A stretch of DNA of 64,000 nucleotides from Streptomyces sp. A0958 (GTDB lineage Bacteria; Actinomycetota; Actinomycetes; Streptomycetales; Streptomycetaceae). The stretch spans positions 60,214-124,213 of the forward strand of contig NZ_SSBK01000021.1 in the NCBI RefSeq assembly GCF_004795035.1, written 5' to 3'. A program made the translations under genes and the position numbers. Below the pieces are notes generated by a model. It ran no database searches. It was not told the DNA's origin and saw only the letters and a list, made by a program, of their open reading frames with translations. Positions 8,271-16,835 of this stretch are shown piece after piece. How positions within the stretch are numbered: position 1 is the first letter of the stretch; every line of letters starts with the position of its first letter.

Positions 8271-9098
8271 TCAGGCCGTGGGGGTGCGGCGCGTGCGGGG
8301 CTTGGTGCGCTGCGGCGGGTGGGTGAGGCGCTTCTCCAGCAGCCCGGCGGCGTGCCGCAGCGCTTCGAGGCGGTTCTCCGGCGCCCCCTGGAACCGCCCC
8401 TCGGCCCCGCCCAGGCTGAGGCTGCCGTACGGTTCGCGGCCCAGGAAGACGGGCACGGCCACGGTCGCGATGCCGGTGTCGTACTCGCCGACCGTCCACG
8501 CGTAGCCCTGGGCGCGGACCTTCAGGAACTCCTGCTCCAGCGCGTCCGGATCGGTGACCGTCCGGTCGGTGAAGCGGGCCATCGGGCGCCCCCGGAACAG
8601 CCGGTGGCGCTGTTCGTCGGGCAGATAGGCGTAGAAGGACTTGGCTGTCGCCCCGGCGTGCGCCGGATAGAGCTCACCGACCAGGGGGTAGTAGCGCAGC
8701 GGTCCGGTCTCGCCCTCCTCGGCGGCCACGCACCGCATGTGGAAGCTGTCGGGCAGGCAGAACAGCACGGTGTCGCCCGTGACGCGGCGCAGCTCCTCCA
8801 GGACCGGTCCGGCCAGCAGCTCCAGTGACCCGGAGCGCTCCCAGAGCCTGCCCAGGCGCAGCACGGCGGGGCCGATGCGGTAGCGGCGGGTGGCCGGGTC
8901 GGAGACCAGGAAGCCGCGCCCCGCGAGGGTCGCGAGGAGGCGCTGCGCCACCGAGGTGTCCCAGCCGAACTCCGCCGCGACCTCGGTGACGCCCCAGTCG
9001 GGCCGGGTGCGCTCGAAGGCGAGCAGGACGAGCAGCGCCCGGTCGACGGTCTGCAGGGCTCCGGCGGGGGTGCGCCGGTCCAGATCGAACTCCGTCAT
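8271..9098 (-). CDS. IclR-family transcriptional regulator
   Basis: About 275 residues: an N-terminal winged helix (about 18-80, with TSVAQRLLATLAGRGF as recognition region) and a C-terminal IclR effector domain (about 95-260) containing HAGATAKSFYAYLP and GYAWTVGEYDTGIATVAVPV. IclR proteins usually repress or activate divergent catabolic operons in response to a small metabolite. Here it diverges from DUF1177, an NCS1 permease and an M20 peptidase, and a 14-base palindrome lies between. Of two in-frame ATGs, 9098 is preferred because GGTGAG lies six bases upstream; ATG 9104 has that sequence immediately adjacent. The C-terminus is a basic tail of about 15 residues. Confidence 0.9.
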   Translation of the reverse strand: MTEFDLDRRTPAGALQTVDRALLVLLAFERTRPDWGVTEVAAEFGWDTSVAQRLLATLAGRGFLVSDPATRRYRIGPAVLRLGRLWERSGSLELLAGPVLEELRRVTGDTVLFCLPDSFHMRCVAAEEGETGPLRYYPLVGELYPAHAGATAKSFYAYLPDEQRHRLFRGRPMARFTDRTVTDPDALEQEFLKVRAQGYAWTVGEYDTGIATVAVPVFLGREPYGSLSLGGAEGRFQGAPENRLEALRHAAGLLEKRLTHPPQRTKPRTRRTPTA

Positions 9099-9110
9099 AG
9101 CCATCTCACC

Positions 9111-9124
9111 ATTCAGACCTGAAT
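9111..9124. promoter_or_regulatory. Candidate IclR operator
   Basis: ATTCAG-AC-CTGAAT is a perfect 14-base palindrome 13 bases upstream of the iclR start, in the only divergent gap of this cluster and in unusually AT-rich sequence. Binding is inferred from position. Confidence 0.5.
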
Positions 9125-9252
9125 TGCAGATAACGGGAAATCATTGCGCTCAACGCTATCCGATCCCGAATCTGCTCTCAGCACCCCGTCCGGCGCCCCG
9201 ACTCCCTGCCGGGCTCCGGACGGGTGTGACGGATGCGCGAGAAAGGCCCCCC

Positions 9253-10206
9253 ATGTTGAAGTACGTACTGGACCTCGTCGGTCTGCTCGACGATCCCCAG
9301 GCCAAGGGCAGGACGGTCGTCGAGTACCTGGACTCCGCGGCTGGGGCCGAGGGCTCGTCCGCACAGGTCACCACGGTCGCCGGTGAGCGGGGCTCGACGG
9401 ACTTCGTGACCGTCCGCATCCCCGGTTCCCGGGGCCGTACGGCCGGGGGCGACGCCCGCACCCTGGGCGTCGTCGGCCGGCTCGGCGGCATCGGCGCCCG
9501 GCCCGAGGTGGCCGGTCTGGTCTCCGACGCCGACGGCGCCGTCTCGGCGCTCGCCGCCGCAGCGAAGCTGCTCGACATGCGCCGCCGCGGCGATGTGCTG
9601 CCCGGCGATGTGATCGTCGCCACCCACATCTGCCCGAACGCGCCGACCGAGCCGCACGACCCGGTGCCGTTCATGGGCTCGCCGGTGGACATCGCCACCA
9701 TGAACCGGCACGAGGTGACCGGCGAGATGGAGGCGGTGCTCTCCATCGACACCACCAAGGGCAACCGGATCATCAACCACAAGGGCCTCGCCCTGTCGCC
9801 CACCGTCAAGGAGGGCTGGGTGCTCCGGGTGAGCGAGCAGCTGGGCGAGCTGCTGGCCGTGGTGACCGGTGAGCCGTTGGTCACGTACCCGGTGACCACC
9901 CAGGACATCACCCCGTACGGTAATGGTGCACACCACATCAATTCGATCCTCCAGCCCTCCACCGCCACGGCCGCCCCCGTGGTCGGCCTGGCCATCACCT
10001 CGGCCGCCGCGGTGCCGGGCTGCGGGACGGGCGCGAGTCACGAGAGCGACATCGCGTCGGCCGCCCGCTACGCCGTGGAGGTCGCCAAGGCCTTCGGCGG
10101 CGGCCGGCTGGACTTCCACGACGCGGTGGAGTTCGACAACCTCGTCAGCCGCTACGGCTCGCTGACCCACCTGCAGACCTTCGGCCGTACACCCCAGGAG
10201 TCCTGA
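9253..10206 (+). CDS. DUF1177 family protein
   Basis: A 317-residue soluble protein that I recognise as DUF1177. Landmarks are LKYVLDLVGLLDDPQAKG at the N-terminus, VIVATHICPNAPTEPHDPVP near 120 with His and acidic residues that could bind metal, FMGSPVDIATMNRHEV, and HHINSILQPS near 225. No enzymatic activity is established for the family to my knowledge. It starts a three-gene operon: its TGA overlaps the permease ATG by one base. The divergent partner is an IclR regulator, so it is probably induced by the compound handled by the permease and the M20 peptidase. A peptidase-like role is suggested by context only. Confidence 0.85.
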   Translation: MLKYVLDLVGLLDDPQAKGRTVVEYLDSAAGAEGSSAQVTTVAGERGSTDFVTVRIPGSRGRTAGGDARTLGVVGRLGGIGARPEVAGLVSDADGAVSALAAAAKLLDMRRRGDVLPGDVIVATHICPNAPTEPHDPVPFMGSPVDIATMNRHEVTGEMEAVLSIDTTKGNRIINHKGLALSPTVKEGWVLRVSEQLGELLAVVTGEPLVTYPVTTQDITPYGNGAHHINSILQPSTATAAPVVGLAITSAAAVPGCGTGASHESDIASAARYAVEVAKAFGGGRLDFHDAVEFDNLVSRYGSLTHLQTFGRTPQES

Positions 10207-11594
10207 TGGCAGCCACCCCGCAGTCCGGTGCCGTGGCGCGTGAGACCAAGAGCATCGGCAGCGACGACTACGCGCTCTCACGCGTCCCGCGCGACAAGCG
10301 GTTCGGCTTCTGGTCGATGCTCCTCCAGTGGCTGGCCCAGTCCGGTTCGATCTCGCAGTTCACGCTCGGCGCCACCATCGGCGTCGGGATGACCTTCGGC
10401 AACGCCTTCTGGGCCTTCACGCTGGGCGCGGTGATCCTGGAGATCGTGATCTTCGCCATCGGCCTGGCCGGGATGCGCGAGGGTCTGGCCACCCCGATGC
10501 TGACCCGCTGGGCGGGCTTCGGCCGCAACGGCTCCGCGCTCGTAAGCTTCGTGATCGCGGTCAGCCTGGTCGGCTGGTTCGGGGTCCAGAACACGATCTT
10601 CGGCGACAGCGTCTCGGCGCTGGTCGGCGGGCCGTCCTGGATGTGGTGCGTGCTCGCGGGCATCGCCATCACCGCCCTGGTGATCTTCGGGTTCAAGTAC
10701 ATGGCGAACTTCGCGAAGGTCGTCACCCCGCTCTTCTTCGCCATGGTCGCCTTCTCCGTCATCCGCACCCTGAACGACCACTCGCTGAGCGAGCTGGTCC
10801 ACTCGCCACCGCCGGGCGACACGATCCCGCTGGCCGTCGCCGCCACCGCCATCGCGGGCGGCTACATGACGGGCGCGATCGTCTCCCCGGAGATGACCCG
10901 CTACAACCGCAAGGGCTCGCACGTCTTCCTGCAGAGCGCGTCGTCCATGATCCTTTCCGAGTACATAGTGGGCCTGACCGGTGTGCTCCTCGGCCACCTG
11001 GTCAAGAGCAGCGAGGTCTCGCACATCGTCCTGTCCACCTCCGGCGCCTTCGGTGTGCTCGTCGTCCTGATGTCCACGGCGAAGATCAACGACTGGAACC
11101 TGTACGGCTCCTCGCTCGGCGTCGTGAACTTCTTCCAGGTCGTCTTCGGCAAGCGTGTCCACCGCGGCGCGGTCACCATCGTCCTCGGCATCGCCGGCAC
11201 GCTCCTGTCCGCGGTCGGGATCATGAGCCACTTCACCGAGTTCCTCACGATCCTCGGCGTCGCGATCCCGCCCATCGGCGGCATCATCGTGGCCGAGTAC
11301 TGGATCGTGAAGCGGATGCGCAGGCCGCTGGACGAGACCCGGGCCTCCGAGACCCTGCCGGCGACCTCTCCGACCTGGGTACCCGCCTCCCTCGCCATCT
11401 GGGTCGCGGCGTTCTGCGTCGGCAAGTTCTACGACGGCGGCATCCCGGCCCTGAACTCGCTGGCCACCGCCTTCGTCCTGTACAGCGTCCTGGGCCTGCT
11501 GGGCTGGATCAGGCCCTACGGCACCTCCGCCCTGGACGACGAGGACGGCACCGCCCCCGCCGCCCGCACCACCACCCCCGTGGGAGCAGCATGA
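10206..11594 (+). CDS. NCS1-family permease (cytosine/purine permease type, CodB-like)
   Basis: A 462-residue membrane protein with about 12 helices. The N-terminal tail DYALSRVPRDKRFGFWSM followed by the first helices (FTLGATIGVGMTFGNAFWAF) is characteristic of cytosine permease-like NCS1 sodium or proton symporters of nucleobases, allantoin or hydantoins. SPEMTRYNRKGSH in the middle loop is also typical of the family. It is translationally coupled to DUF1177 (TGATG) and to the M20 peptidase (ATGA), so it most likely imports the substrate that the two hydrolase-like partners process. Exact substrate cannot be read from the sequence. Confidence 0.88.
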   Translation: MAATPQSGAVARETKSIGSDDYALSRVPRDKRFGFWSMLLQWLAQSGSISQFTLGATIGVGMTFGNAFWAFTLGAVILEIVIFAIGLAGMREGLATPMLTRWAGFGRNGSALVSFVIAVSLVGWFGVQNTIFGDSVSALVGGPSWMWCVLAGIAITALVIFGFKYMANFAKVVTPLFFAMVAFSVIRTLNDHSLSELVHSPPPGDTIPLAVAATAIAGGYMTGAIVSPEMTRYNRKGSHVFLQSASSMILSEYIVGLTGVLLGHLVKSSEVSHIVLSTSGAFGVLVVLMSTAKINDWNLYGSSLGVVNFFQVVFGKRVHRGAVTIVLGIAGTLLSAVGIMSHFTEFLTILGVAIPPIGGIIVAEYWIVKRMRRPLDETRASETLPATSPTWVPASLAIWVAAFCVGKFYDGGIPALNSLATAFVLYSVLGLLGWIRPYGTSALDDEDGTAPAARTTTPVGAA

Positions 11595-12919
11595 GCACCG
11601 CATCCGAATCCCCCGCCCTGGTCCCGGCCTCCGACGAGGCCCAGGCCGAGGTCATCGAACTCTGCGCCGAACTGATCAGGTTCGACACCTCCAACCCCAC
11701 GAGCGACGAGCGCGCGAGCGCCGAGTGGGTGGTGGCCCGCCTCGCCGATGCGGGCATCGCCTCGGAGCTGATCGAGTCCGCGCCCGGCCGCGCCAGCGTC
11801 ATCGCGCGGATCGCCGGGCGCGACCCGGACCGCGGCGCCCTGCTGGTCCACGGCCACCTGGACGTGGTCCCGGCGGACGCCTCCGAGTGGCAGGTGCCGC
11901 CCTTCTCCGGCGAGATCCGGGACGGCTACCTGTGGGGCCGGGGCGCGATCGACATGAAGGACACGGTGGCCGTGATGCTGGCCACCGCCCGGCACTTCGC
12001 CCGCACCGGTACGAAGCCCTCGCGCGACCTGGTCCTCGCCTTCCTCGCCGACGAGGAGGCGGGCGGCAAGTTCGGCGCCCACTGGCTGGTCGAGCACCGC
12101 CCCGAACTGTTCGCCGGGGTCACCGAGGCGATCGGCGAGGGCGGCGGGTTCTCCTTCGCCATCGACGACACCCGCCGCCTGTACCCGATCGAGAACGCCC
12201 AGCGCGGCATGGCCTGGATGGAGCTGACCGCCACCGGCCGGGCCGGCCACGGCTCGTCCCCGAACGACGAGAACGCGGTCACCGACCTCGCCGAGTCGCT
12301 GACCCGGATCGGCCGCGAGACCTTCCCGATCCGGCTGATCGAACCGGTCCGCGCACTGCTCGAAGAGGCCGCCCGGCTCTACGGGGTCGAGTTCGACGAG
12401 CACGACATCGAGGGCAGTCTCGCCCGGCTGGGCCCGGTCGCCGACTTCATGCAGGTGGTCCTGCGCAACTCGGCGAACCCCACCATGTTCAACGCCGGCT
12501 ACCAGACCAACGTGATCCCGGGAAAGGCCACCGCCCGCGTCGACGGCCGCTTCCTGCCCGGCCACGAGCAGGAGCTGATCGACACGATCGACCGGCTGCT
12601 GCTGCCCTCGGTCAGCCGTGAGTGGGTCAACCACGACATCGCGATGGAGACGACGTTCGACGGCCCGCTCGTGGACGCCATGTGCGAGGCGGTGCGCGCC
12701 GAGGACCCGGACGGCCACCCGGTGCCGTACTGCAACCCGGGCGGCACGGACGCCAAGGCCTTCACCCACCTGGGCATCCGCTGCTTCGGCTTCAAGGGCC
12801 TGAAGCTCCCGCACGACCTGGACTACGGCCGGCTCTTCCACGGGGTGGACGAGCGCGTCCCGCTGGAGGGACTGCGCTTCGGCGTCCGCGTCATGACCCG
12901 GCTCTGGCAGAGCTGCTGA
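11591..12919 (+). CDS. M20 family metallopeptidase (ArgE/DapE/CPG2 group)
   Basis: A 442-residue dinuclear zinc amidohydrolase. Metal and catalytic motifs are clear: LLVHGHLDVVPAD (His near 88), RGAIDMKDT (bridging Asp near 121), ADEEAGGKFG (Glu-Glu near 155), and a C-terminal LPHDLDYGRLFHGVDERV with the last His ligand. The dimerisation domain sits between about 210 and 330 (GRAGHGSSPND). Such enzymes hydrolyse N-acyl or peptide bonds of small amino-acid derivatives in the cytosol. It ends the DUF1177-permease operon through an ATGA overlap and is followed by a hairpin at 12959-12997. With PepE transcribed divergently, the cluster looks built to import and hydrolyse a small amide or dipeptide. 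Confidence 0.9.
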   Translation: MSTASESPALVPASDEAQAEVIELCAELIRFDTSNPTSDERASAEWVVARLADAGIASELIESAPGRASVIARIAGRDPDRGALLVHGHLDVVPADASEWQVPPFSGEIRDGYLWGRGAIDMKDTVAVMLATARHFARTGTKPSRDLVLAFLADEEAGGKFGAHWLVEHRPELFAGVTEAIGEGGGFSFAIDDTRRLYPIENAQRGMAWMELTATGRAGHGSSPNDENAVTDLAESLTRIGRETFPIRLIEPVRALLEEAARLYGVEFDEHDIEGSLARLGPVADFMQVVLRNSANPTMFNAGYQTNVIPGKATARVDGRFLPGHEQELIDTIDRLLLPSVSREWVNHDIAMETTFDGPLVDAMCEAVRAEDPDGHPVPYCNPGGTDAKAFTHLGIRCFGFKGLKLPHDLDYGRLFHGVDERVPLEGLRFGVRVMTRLWQSC

Positions 12920-12958
12920 CCCCGACCCGGGCCCGCACACCCCTGATGTACGCCCCTC

Positions 12959-12997
12959 CCGTACGCCCCCGCCGGTACCTTCGGTGGGGGCGTACGG
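12959..12997 (+). terminator. Hairpin terminator after the M20 operon
   Basis: CCGTACGCCCCC at 12959-12970 pairs perfectly with 12986-12997, with three further pairs inside. No U-run follows, which is normal in Streptomyces. Confidence 0.6.
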
Positions 12998-13056
12998 CAC
13001 GATGGCGCCGTCGCACCGCCCGTCGTCGCACCACCCGTCCCACCAGGAGGAACCCC

Positions 13057-13701
13057 GTGGCCGCCGAGCCCAAGCCGGAGATTCTCGCCGCGTTCCAGGC
13101 CGCCAAGGGCTTCATGCCGGTGGTCGAGGGGCTCGCGCTGTACGACGCCGCCGCCGGGGCCGCGGAGCTGGGCCTGCCGCTGCTGGAGGTCGGCACCTAC
13201 TGCGGGCGTTCCACGATCCTGCTGGCCGACGCGGCGCGGGCGGCGGGCGTCACCGCGCTCACCGTCGACCACCACCGGGGCAGCGAGGAGCAGCAGCCCG
13301 GCTGGGAGTACCACGACCCGACGGTGGTGGACCCCGAGGTCGGCCGGATGGACACGCTCCCCACCTTCCGCAGGACGCTGCACGCGGTGGGCCTGGAGGA
13401 GCACGTGGTGGCGCTCGTGGGGCGCTCGCCGCAGGTCGCGGCGGTGTGGGGCGGCAAGCTCGGCTTCGTCTTCATCGACGGCGGCCACACCGACGAGCAC
13501 GCGAACGGTGACTACGAGGGCTGGGCGCCGCATGTCGCCGAGGGCGGGCTGCTGGTGATCCACGACGTGTTCCCGGACCCCGCGCACGGCGGCCGGGCCC
13601 CGTACCGGGTGTATCTGCGGGCGCTGGAGTCGGGGGCGTTCACGGAGGTCTCCGTCACGGACTCGCTGCGCGTCCTGCGGCGCACCGGGCCGGGGATCTG
13701 A
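13057..13701 (+). CDS. Class I SAM-dependent methyltransferase
   Basis: A 214-residue Rossmann-fold methyltransferase. The SAM-binding loop reads LLEVGTYCGRST near residue 45, the acidic end of the second strand is LTVDHHRG, and motif IV appears as GFVFIDGGHTDEH near 140, like CmcI/cephalosporin-type and catechol O-methyltransferase-like families (Methyltransf_24). GTG 13057 is chosen because AGGAGG lies six bases upstream. Substrate unknown. It stands alone between the M20 operon hairpin and an amidase gene 70 bases downstream. Confidence 0.87.
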   Translation: MAAEPKPEILAAFQAAKGFMPVVEGLALYDAAAGAAELGLPLLEVGTYCGRSTILLADAARAAGVTALTVDHHRGSEEQQPGWEYHDPTVVDPEVGRMDTLPTFRRTLHAVGLEEHVVALVGRSPQVAAVWGGKLGFVFIDGGHTDEHANGDYEGWAPHVAEGGLLVIHDVFPDPAHGGRAPYRVYLRALESGAFTEVSVTDSLRVLRRTGPGI

Positions 13702-13771
13702 GGGGGAGCGGCCCCGCGGGGTGTCCGTGAACGCCCCGGACGCCGCCGGGCCCGGCGGATAGCATCGCCGG

Positions 13772-14710
13772 GTGCGTCACGACGAGAGCGTTCCCCCCAC
13801 CCCGCGCCGCCCGGTCCTGCTCGCCGCCGCGGCGGCCCTGATGTGCCTGGGCCTCGCCGGCTGCGGCGGCGGCGACGGCACCGCGCAGGCCCGGCCGGGA
13901 CCGAGCGCCACCGGTGCCATCACCCCGTCCGCCGCCCCGGCCCCGCCCTCCCCGTCCCGCTCCCCCTCGCCGTCGCCGTCGCGCACGAGCGCGTCCCCGT
14001 CCGCGTCGCCCGCGAAGCCGCCGCCCGCCCCCTCCGGGCCGCTGTCCGGCAGGACGGTCGTCATCGACCCCGGGCACAATCCCCGCAACCACCTGCACAC
14101 CGCCGAGATCAACCGCCAGGTGGACATCGGGACCGGGCACAAGGAGTGCGACACCACCGGCACCGCCACCAACGGGGGTTACGCGGAGGCCGAGTTCACC
14201 CTTGACGTGTCGCACCGGCTGCGGACGCTGCTGCGGGCCCAGGGCGCGACGGTGATCCTGACGTACGACGGCGACCGGGAGTTCGGGCCGTGCGTGGACG
14301 AGCGGGCGCGCATCGGCAACAAGGCCCACGCGGACGCGGTGGTCTCGATCCACGCGGACGGATCGGCCGTCGGCAACCGGGGGTTCCATGTGATCCTTCC
14401 CGCGTCGGTGCGCGGCGGGGGTGCGGACACCTCGAAGATCGTCGCGGCCTCGCGCGACCTCGGCACCCGTATCGCCGGACTGTTCGTACGCAGTACCGGA
14501 AGTTCCCCTTCCAATTACGTGGGCGGCAATACCGGTTTGGACGTCCGCAAGGATCTCGGCGGACTGAATTTGTCGACCGTGCCCAAAGTCTTCATCGAAT
14601 GCGGCAATATGCGTGACCCCGAGGACGCCGCCCAGCTCACCAGCGCGGGCTGGCGCCAGAAGGCCGCCCAGGGCATCGCCGACGGCATCAGCAGCTACCT
14701 CGAGGGGTAA
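13772..14710 (+). CDS. N-acetylmuramoyl-L-alanine amidase, lipoprotein (Amidase_3)
   Basis: A 312-residue cell-envelope enzyme expected to cut the MurNAc-L-Ala bond of peptidoglycan. The N-terminus has a hydrophobic stretch ending in the lipobox LAGC (Cys about 31), so it is likely a lipid-anchored export product. A Ser/Pro/Ala-rich linker (about 45-90) follows, then Amidase_3: VVIDPGHNP with the first zinc His, an acidic ligand in the following helix, VSIHADGS with the second His, and VFIECGNMRDPED with the catalytic Glu. GTG 13772 is the start that gives the signal sequence. It may run with the methyltransferase upstream, but no functional link is seen. Confidence 0.88.
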   Translation: MRHDESVPPTPRRPVLLAAAAALMCLGLAGCGGGDGTAQARPGPSATGAITPSAAPAPPSPSRSPSPSPSRTSASPSASPAKPPPAPSGPLSGRTVVIDPGHNPRNHLHTAEINRQVDIGTGHKECDTTGTATNGGYAEAEFTLDVSHRLRTLLRAQGATVILTYDGDREFGPCVDERARIGNKAHADAVVSIHADGSAVGNRGFHVILPASVRGGGADTSKIVAASRDLGTRIAGLFVRSTGSSPSNYVGGNTGLDVRKDLGGLNLSTVPKVFIECGNMRDPEDAAQLTSAGWRQKAAQGIADGISSYLEG

Positions 14711-14900
14711 GCAAGGGGTGATTCTGCGATGAATTCGGGAGGATGTCCGCGCACCAACCGGGCAGGAACACAACCCGCCCGGGCAGACGATACATTCATC
14801 CGTACGATGGGGAGCCGTTCCCGAGCTTCGTGCCGAGCCCGCCGTAGACGCGGTGCCAGTGACGACCGCCCCGACGAGACGACCGACTAAGGACCTTCAC

Positions 14901-15719
14901 GTGAATATCCGCTCCCTCACTCGAGGCGATGGCGTGGTGATCGGAGCAGCGGTCGTGCTGTTCATCGCCTCTTTCCTCGACTACTTCGACTACGGAAGCA
15001 CCAGCGTCGACCCGCCCAACTCCTGGGACTCCCTGGGCAATGGCATCGGCGTCTACATGGTCGGGGTGATCGGCGCAGCACTGATCGTGCTCTCCCGTTC
15101 GCAGCCGCAGCCGCGCAAGGTCCTCGGCCTCGACCTGGCCCAGTTCGGCGTCGCCGCCACGGTCTTCACCGCGTGGAACATGTTCTGGACGATCATCGAT
15201 CTCGGCCAGATCGACGCCGGTGCCGGTCTGATCCTCGGCTTCATCGCCTCCCTGGTGCTGGCCGCGGGAGCGGTCGCCTCCCCGCTGGTCCCGGCCCTCA
15301 AGGCCCCGCTCGCGGGTGCCCCGAAGCCGCAGGCCGTGCATCCGCCGTACGGTGGCCAGCCCGGCCAGGGCTACGGCTACCCGGGCGGCCCGCAGGCCGC
15401 CTTCGGCGGTCAGCCGGGTCAGCCCCAGCCGTACGGCGCCCCGCAGCAGCCCGGTCAGCCCGACGCCCAGCAGGCGCAGGCGACGCCGCAGGCTCCGGCG
15501 GCCGGCGGCGGGCAGTCCGGTGACTTCACCCCGTTCTGGTTCGCGGTGCCGGTGGCCCGCCAGCTGTACAACGAGGACGGTTCGCAGGCCCCGATCGCCG
15601 AACTGGCGCCGGGCACCTGGTACCTGGCGGTCGAGCAGCGCGGTGCGGCGCTGATCGCCCAGACGCAGGACGGCCGTCGCGGCGTGCTCCAGGACACCAC
15701 GGGCATCCAGCGCGGCTGA
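14901..15719 (+). CDS. Four-helix membrane protein with Gly/Gln/Pro-rich linker
   Basis: A 272-residue protein of a conserved Streptomyces type without known function. Four hydrophobic helices occupy about residues 10-125, followed by a flexible PYGGQPGQGYGYPGG-like segment (about 140-205) of Gly, Pro and Gln, and a soluble C-terminal part beginning at DFTPFWFAVP that ends DTTGIQRG. GTG 14901 is chosen because AAGGA lies eight bases upstream. It is followed by a strong hairpin at 15737-15771, so it is probably monocistronic. The C-terminal segment could be a ligand or protein interaction module; I do not assign a function. Confidence 0.75.
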   Translation: MNIRSLTRGDGVVIGAAVVLFIASFLDYFDYGSTSVDPPNSWDSLGNGIGVYMVGVIGAALIVLSRSQPQPRKVLGLDLAQFGVAATVFTAWNMFWTIIDLGQIDAGAGLILGFIASLVLAAGAVASPLVPALKAPLAGAPKPQAVHPPYGGQPGQGYGYPGGPQAAFGGQPGQPQPYGAPQQPGQPDAQQAQATPQAPAAGGGQSGDFTPFWFAVPVARQLYNEDGSQAPIAELAPGTWYLAVEQRGAALIAQTQDGRRGVLQDTTGIQRG

Positions 15720-15736
15720 CGCCACGCACGCAGGAC

Positions 15737-15771
15737 AGCGGCCCTCCGCCCCTTCCGGGCGGGGGGCCGCT
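15737..15771 (+). terminator. Hairpin terminator
   Basis: Fifteen-base arms 15737-15751 and 15757-15771 with one G-U pair and a five-base loop, 17 bases after the membrane-protein stop. Confidence 0.7.
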
Positions 15772-15778
15772 GCCGTAC

Positions 15779-15820
15779 CCTCCCCGGCATACCTGATGCG
15801 ACGTCAGAAAACCGGGGAGG
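15779..15820 (+). promoter_or_regulatory. Leader hairpin covering the ribosome-binding site
   Basis: CCTCCCCGG (15779-15787) is perfectly complementary to CCGGGGAGG (15812-15820), and the right arm is the Shine-Dalgarno of the F420 oxidoreductase starting at 15828. If the transcript includes both arms, translation would be blocked when folded. The 24-base loop contains the CTGA-N7-TCAG palindrome. The transcription start is not known. Confidence 0.5.
15793..15807. promoter_or_regulatory. CTGA-N7-TCAG operator copy
   Basis: CTGATGCGACGTCAG keeps the conserved half-sites and spacing of the palindromes upstream of the acyl-CoA dehydrogenase, aldehyde dehydrogenase and P450 genes. It is 20 bases before the F420 oxidoreductase start. 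Confidence 0.5.
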
Positions 15821-15827
15821 CAACGCA

Positions 15828-16835
15828 ATGCGGCTCGGACTGGCTCTCGGATACTGGGGCCGCGGCCCGGACGCGGCCCATCTGGAGCTCGCCCGCGCGG
15901 CGGAGGACCTGGGCTACGCCTCGGTGTGGACGGCGGAGGCCTGGGGTTCGGACGCCTTCACCCCGCTGACCTGGATCGCCGCCCACACCTCCCGCATTCG
16001 CCTGGGCACGGCCATCGCGCAGATGGCGGCCCGCTCCCCCACCGCGACCGCCATGCACGCGCTGACCCTCGACCACCTCTCCGGCGGCCGGATGATGCTC
16101 GGCCTCGGTCTTTCCGGGCCGCAGGTCGTGGAGGGCTGGTACGGGCGGCCGTTCCCGGCGAGCCCGCTCACCGCGACCCGCGAGTACGTGGACGTGGTGC
16201 GCCAGGTCCTGCGCCGCCAGGCCCCCGTCGAACTCGACGGCCGCTTCCACCCGCACCCGTACCGGGGCCCGGACGCCACCGGGCTCGGCAAGGCGCTGAA
16301 ACCGATCACGCATCCACTGCGCGCCTCGCTCCCGGTGCTGCTGGGCGCGGAGGGGCCGAGGAACATCGCGCAGACCACCCGGATCGCGGACGGCTGGCTG
16401 CCGCTGTACTGGTCACCGACGCGCACCGGTGTGTACGAGGCCGCGCTCGACGGCCTGCCCGAGGGGTTCGTGATCGCGCCGATGGCCCGCGCCCGGGTCT
16501 GCGACGACGTGGCCGAGGGACTGCTGCCGGTGAAGGCGATGCTCGGCTTCTACATCGGCGGCATGGGCGCGGCCGCGCGCAACTTCCACGCGGACCTGAT
16601 GGCGCGGATGGGCTACGAGGAGGAGGCGCGCCACATTCAGCGGCTGTTCCTCCAGGGCCGCAAGGAGGAGGCGGTCATGGCCGTGCCGGACGCCTTCGCC
16701 GACGAGATCTCGCTGATCGGGCCGAGGGAGCGGATCGCGGAGCGGCTGGAGGCGTGGCGCGCCGGCCCGGTCACGGATCTGCTGGTGACGGCGCCGGACC
16801 CGCACACGCTGCGGGTCCTGGCGGAACTCAACTAG
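15828..16835 (+). CDS. F420-dependent LLM-class oxidoreductase, Rv3520c family
   Basis: A 335-residue TIM-barrel flavin-type enzyme using coenzyme F420. The start LGLALGYWG, then VWTAEAWGSDAFTPLTWIA, LSGGRMMLGLGLSGPQVVEG, TREYVDVVRQV and LPVLLGAEGPRNIAQTTRIAD closely follow the mycobacterial Rv3520c family, which is encoded inside the cholesterol-catabolism region of M. tuberculosis. I therefore infer a redox step on a steroid or related CoA ester, not proven even in mycobacteria. ATG 15828 has GGGGAGG seven bases upstream, buried in a predicted hairpin. The gene end overlaps the convergent PHP gene by eight bases. A shared palindrome ties it to the other steroid-type genes of the window. Confidence 0.87.
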   Translation: MRLGLALGYWGRGPDAAHLELARAAEDLGYASVWTAEAWGSDAFTPLTWIAAHTSRIRLGTAIAQMAARSPTATAMHALTLDHLSGGRMMLGLGLSGPQVVEGWYGRPFPASPLTATREYVDVVRQVLRRQAPVELDGRFHPHPYRGPDATGLGKALKPITHPLRASLPVLLGAEGPRNIAQTTRIADGWLPLYWSPTRTGVYEAALDGLPEGFVIAPMARARVCDDVAEGLLPVKAMLGFYIGGMGAAARNFHADLMARMGYEEEARHIQRLFLQGRKEEAVMAVPDAFADEISLIGPRERIAERLEAWRAGPVTDLLVTAPDPHTLRVLAELN

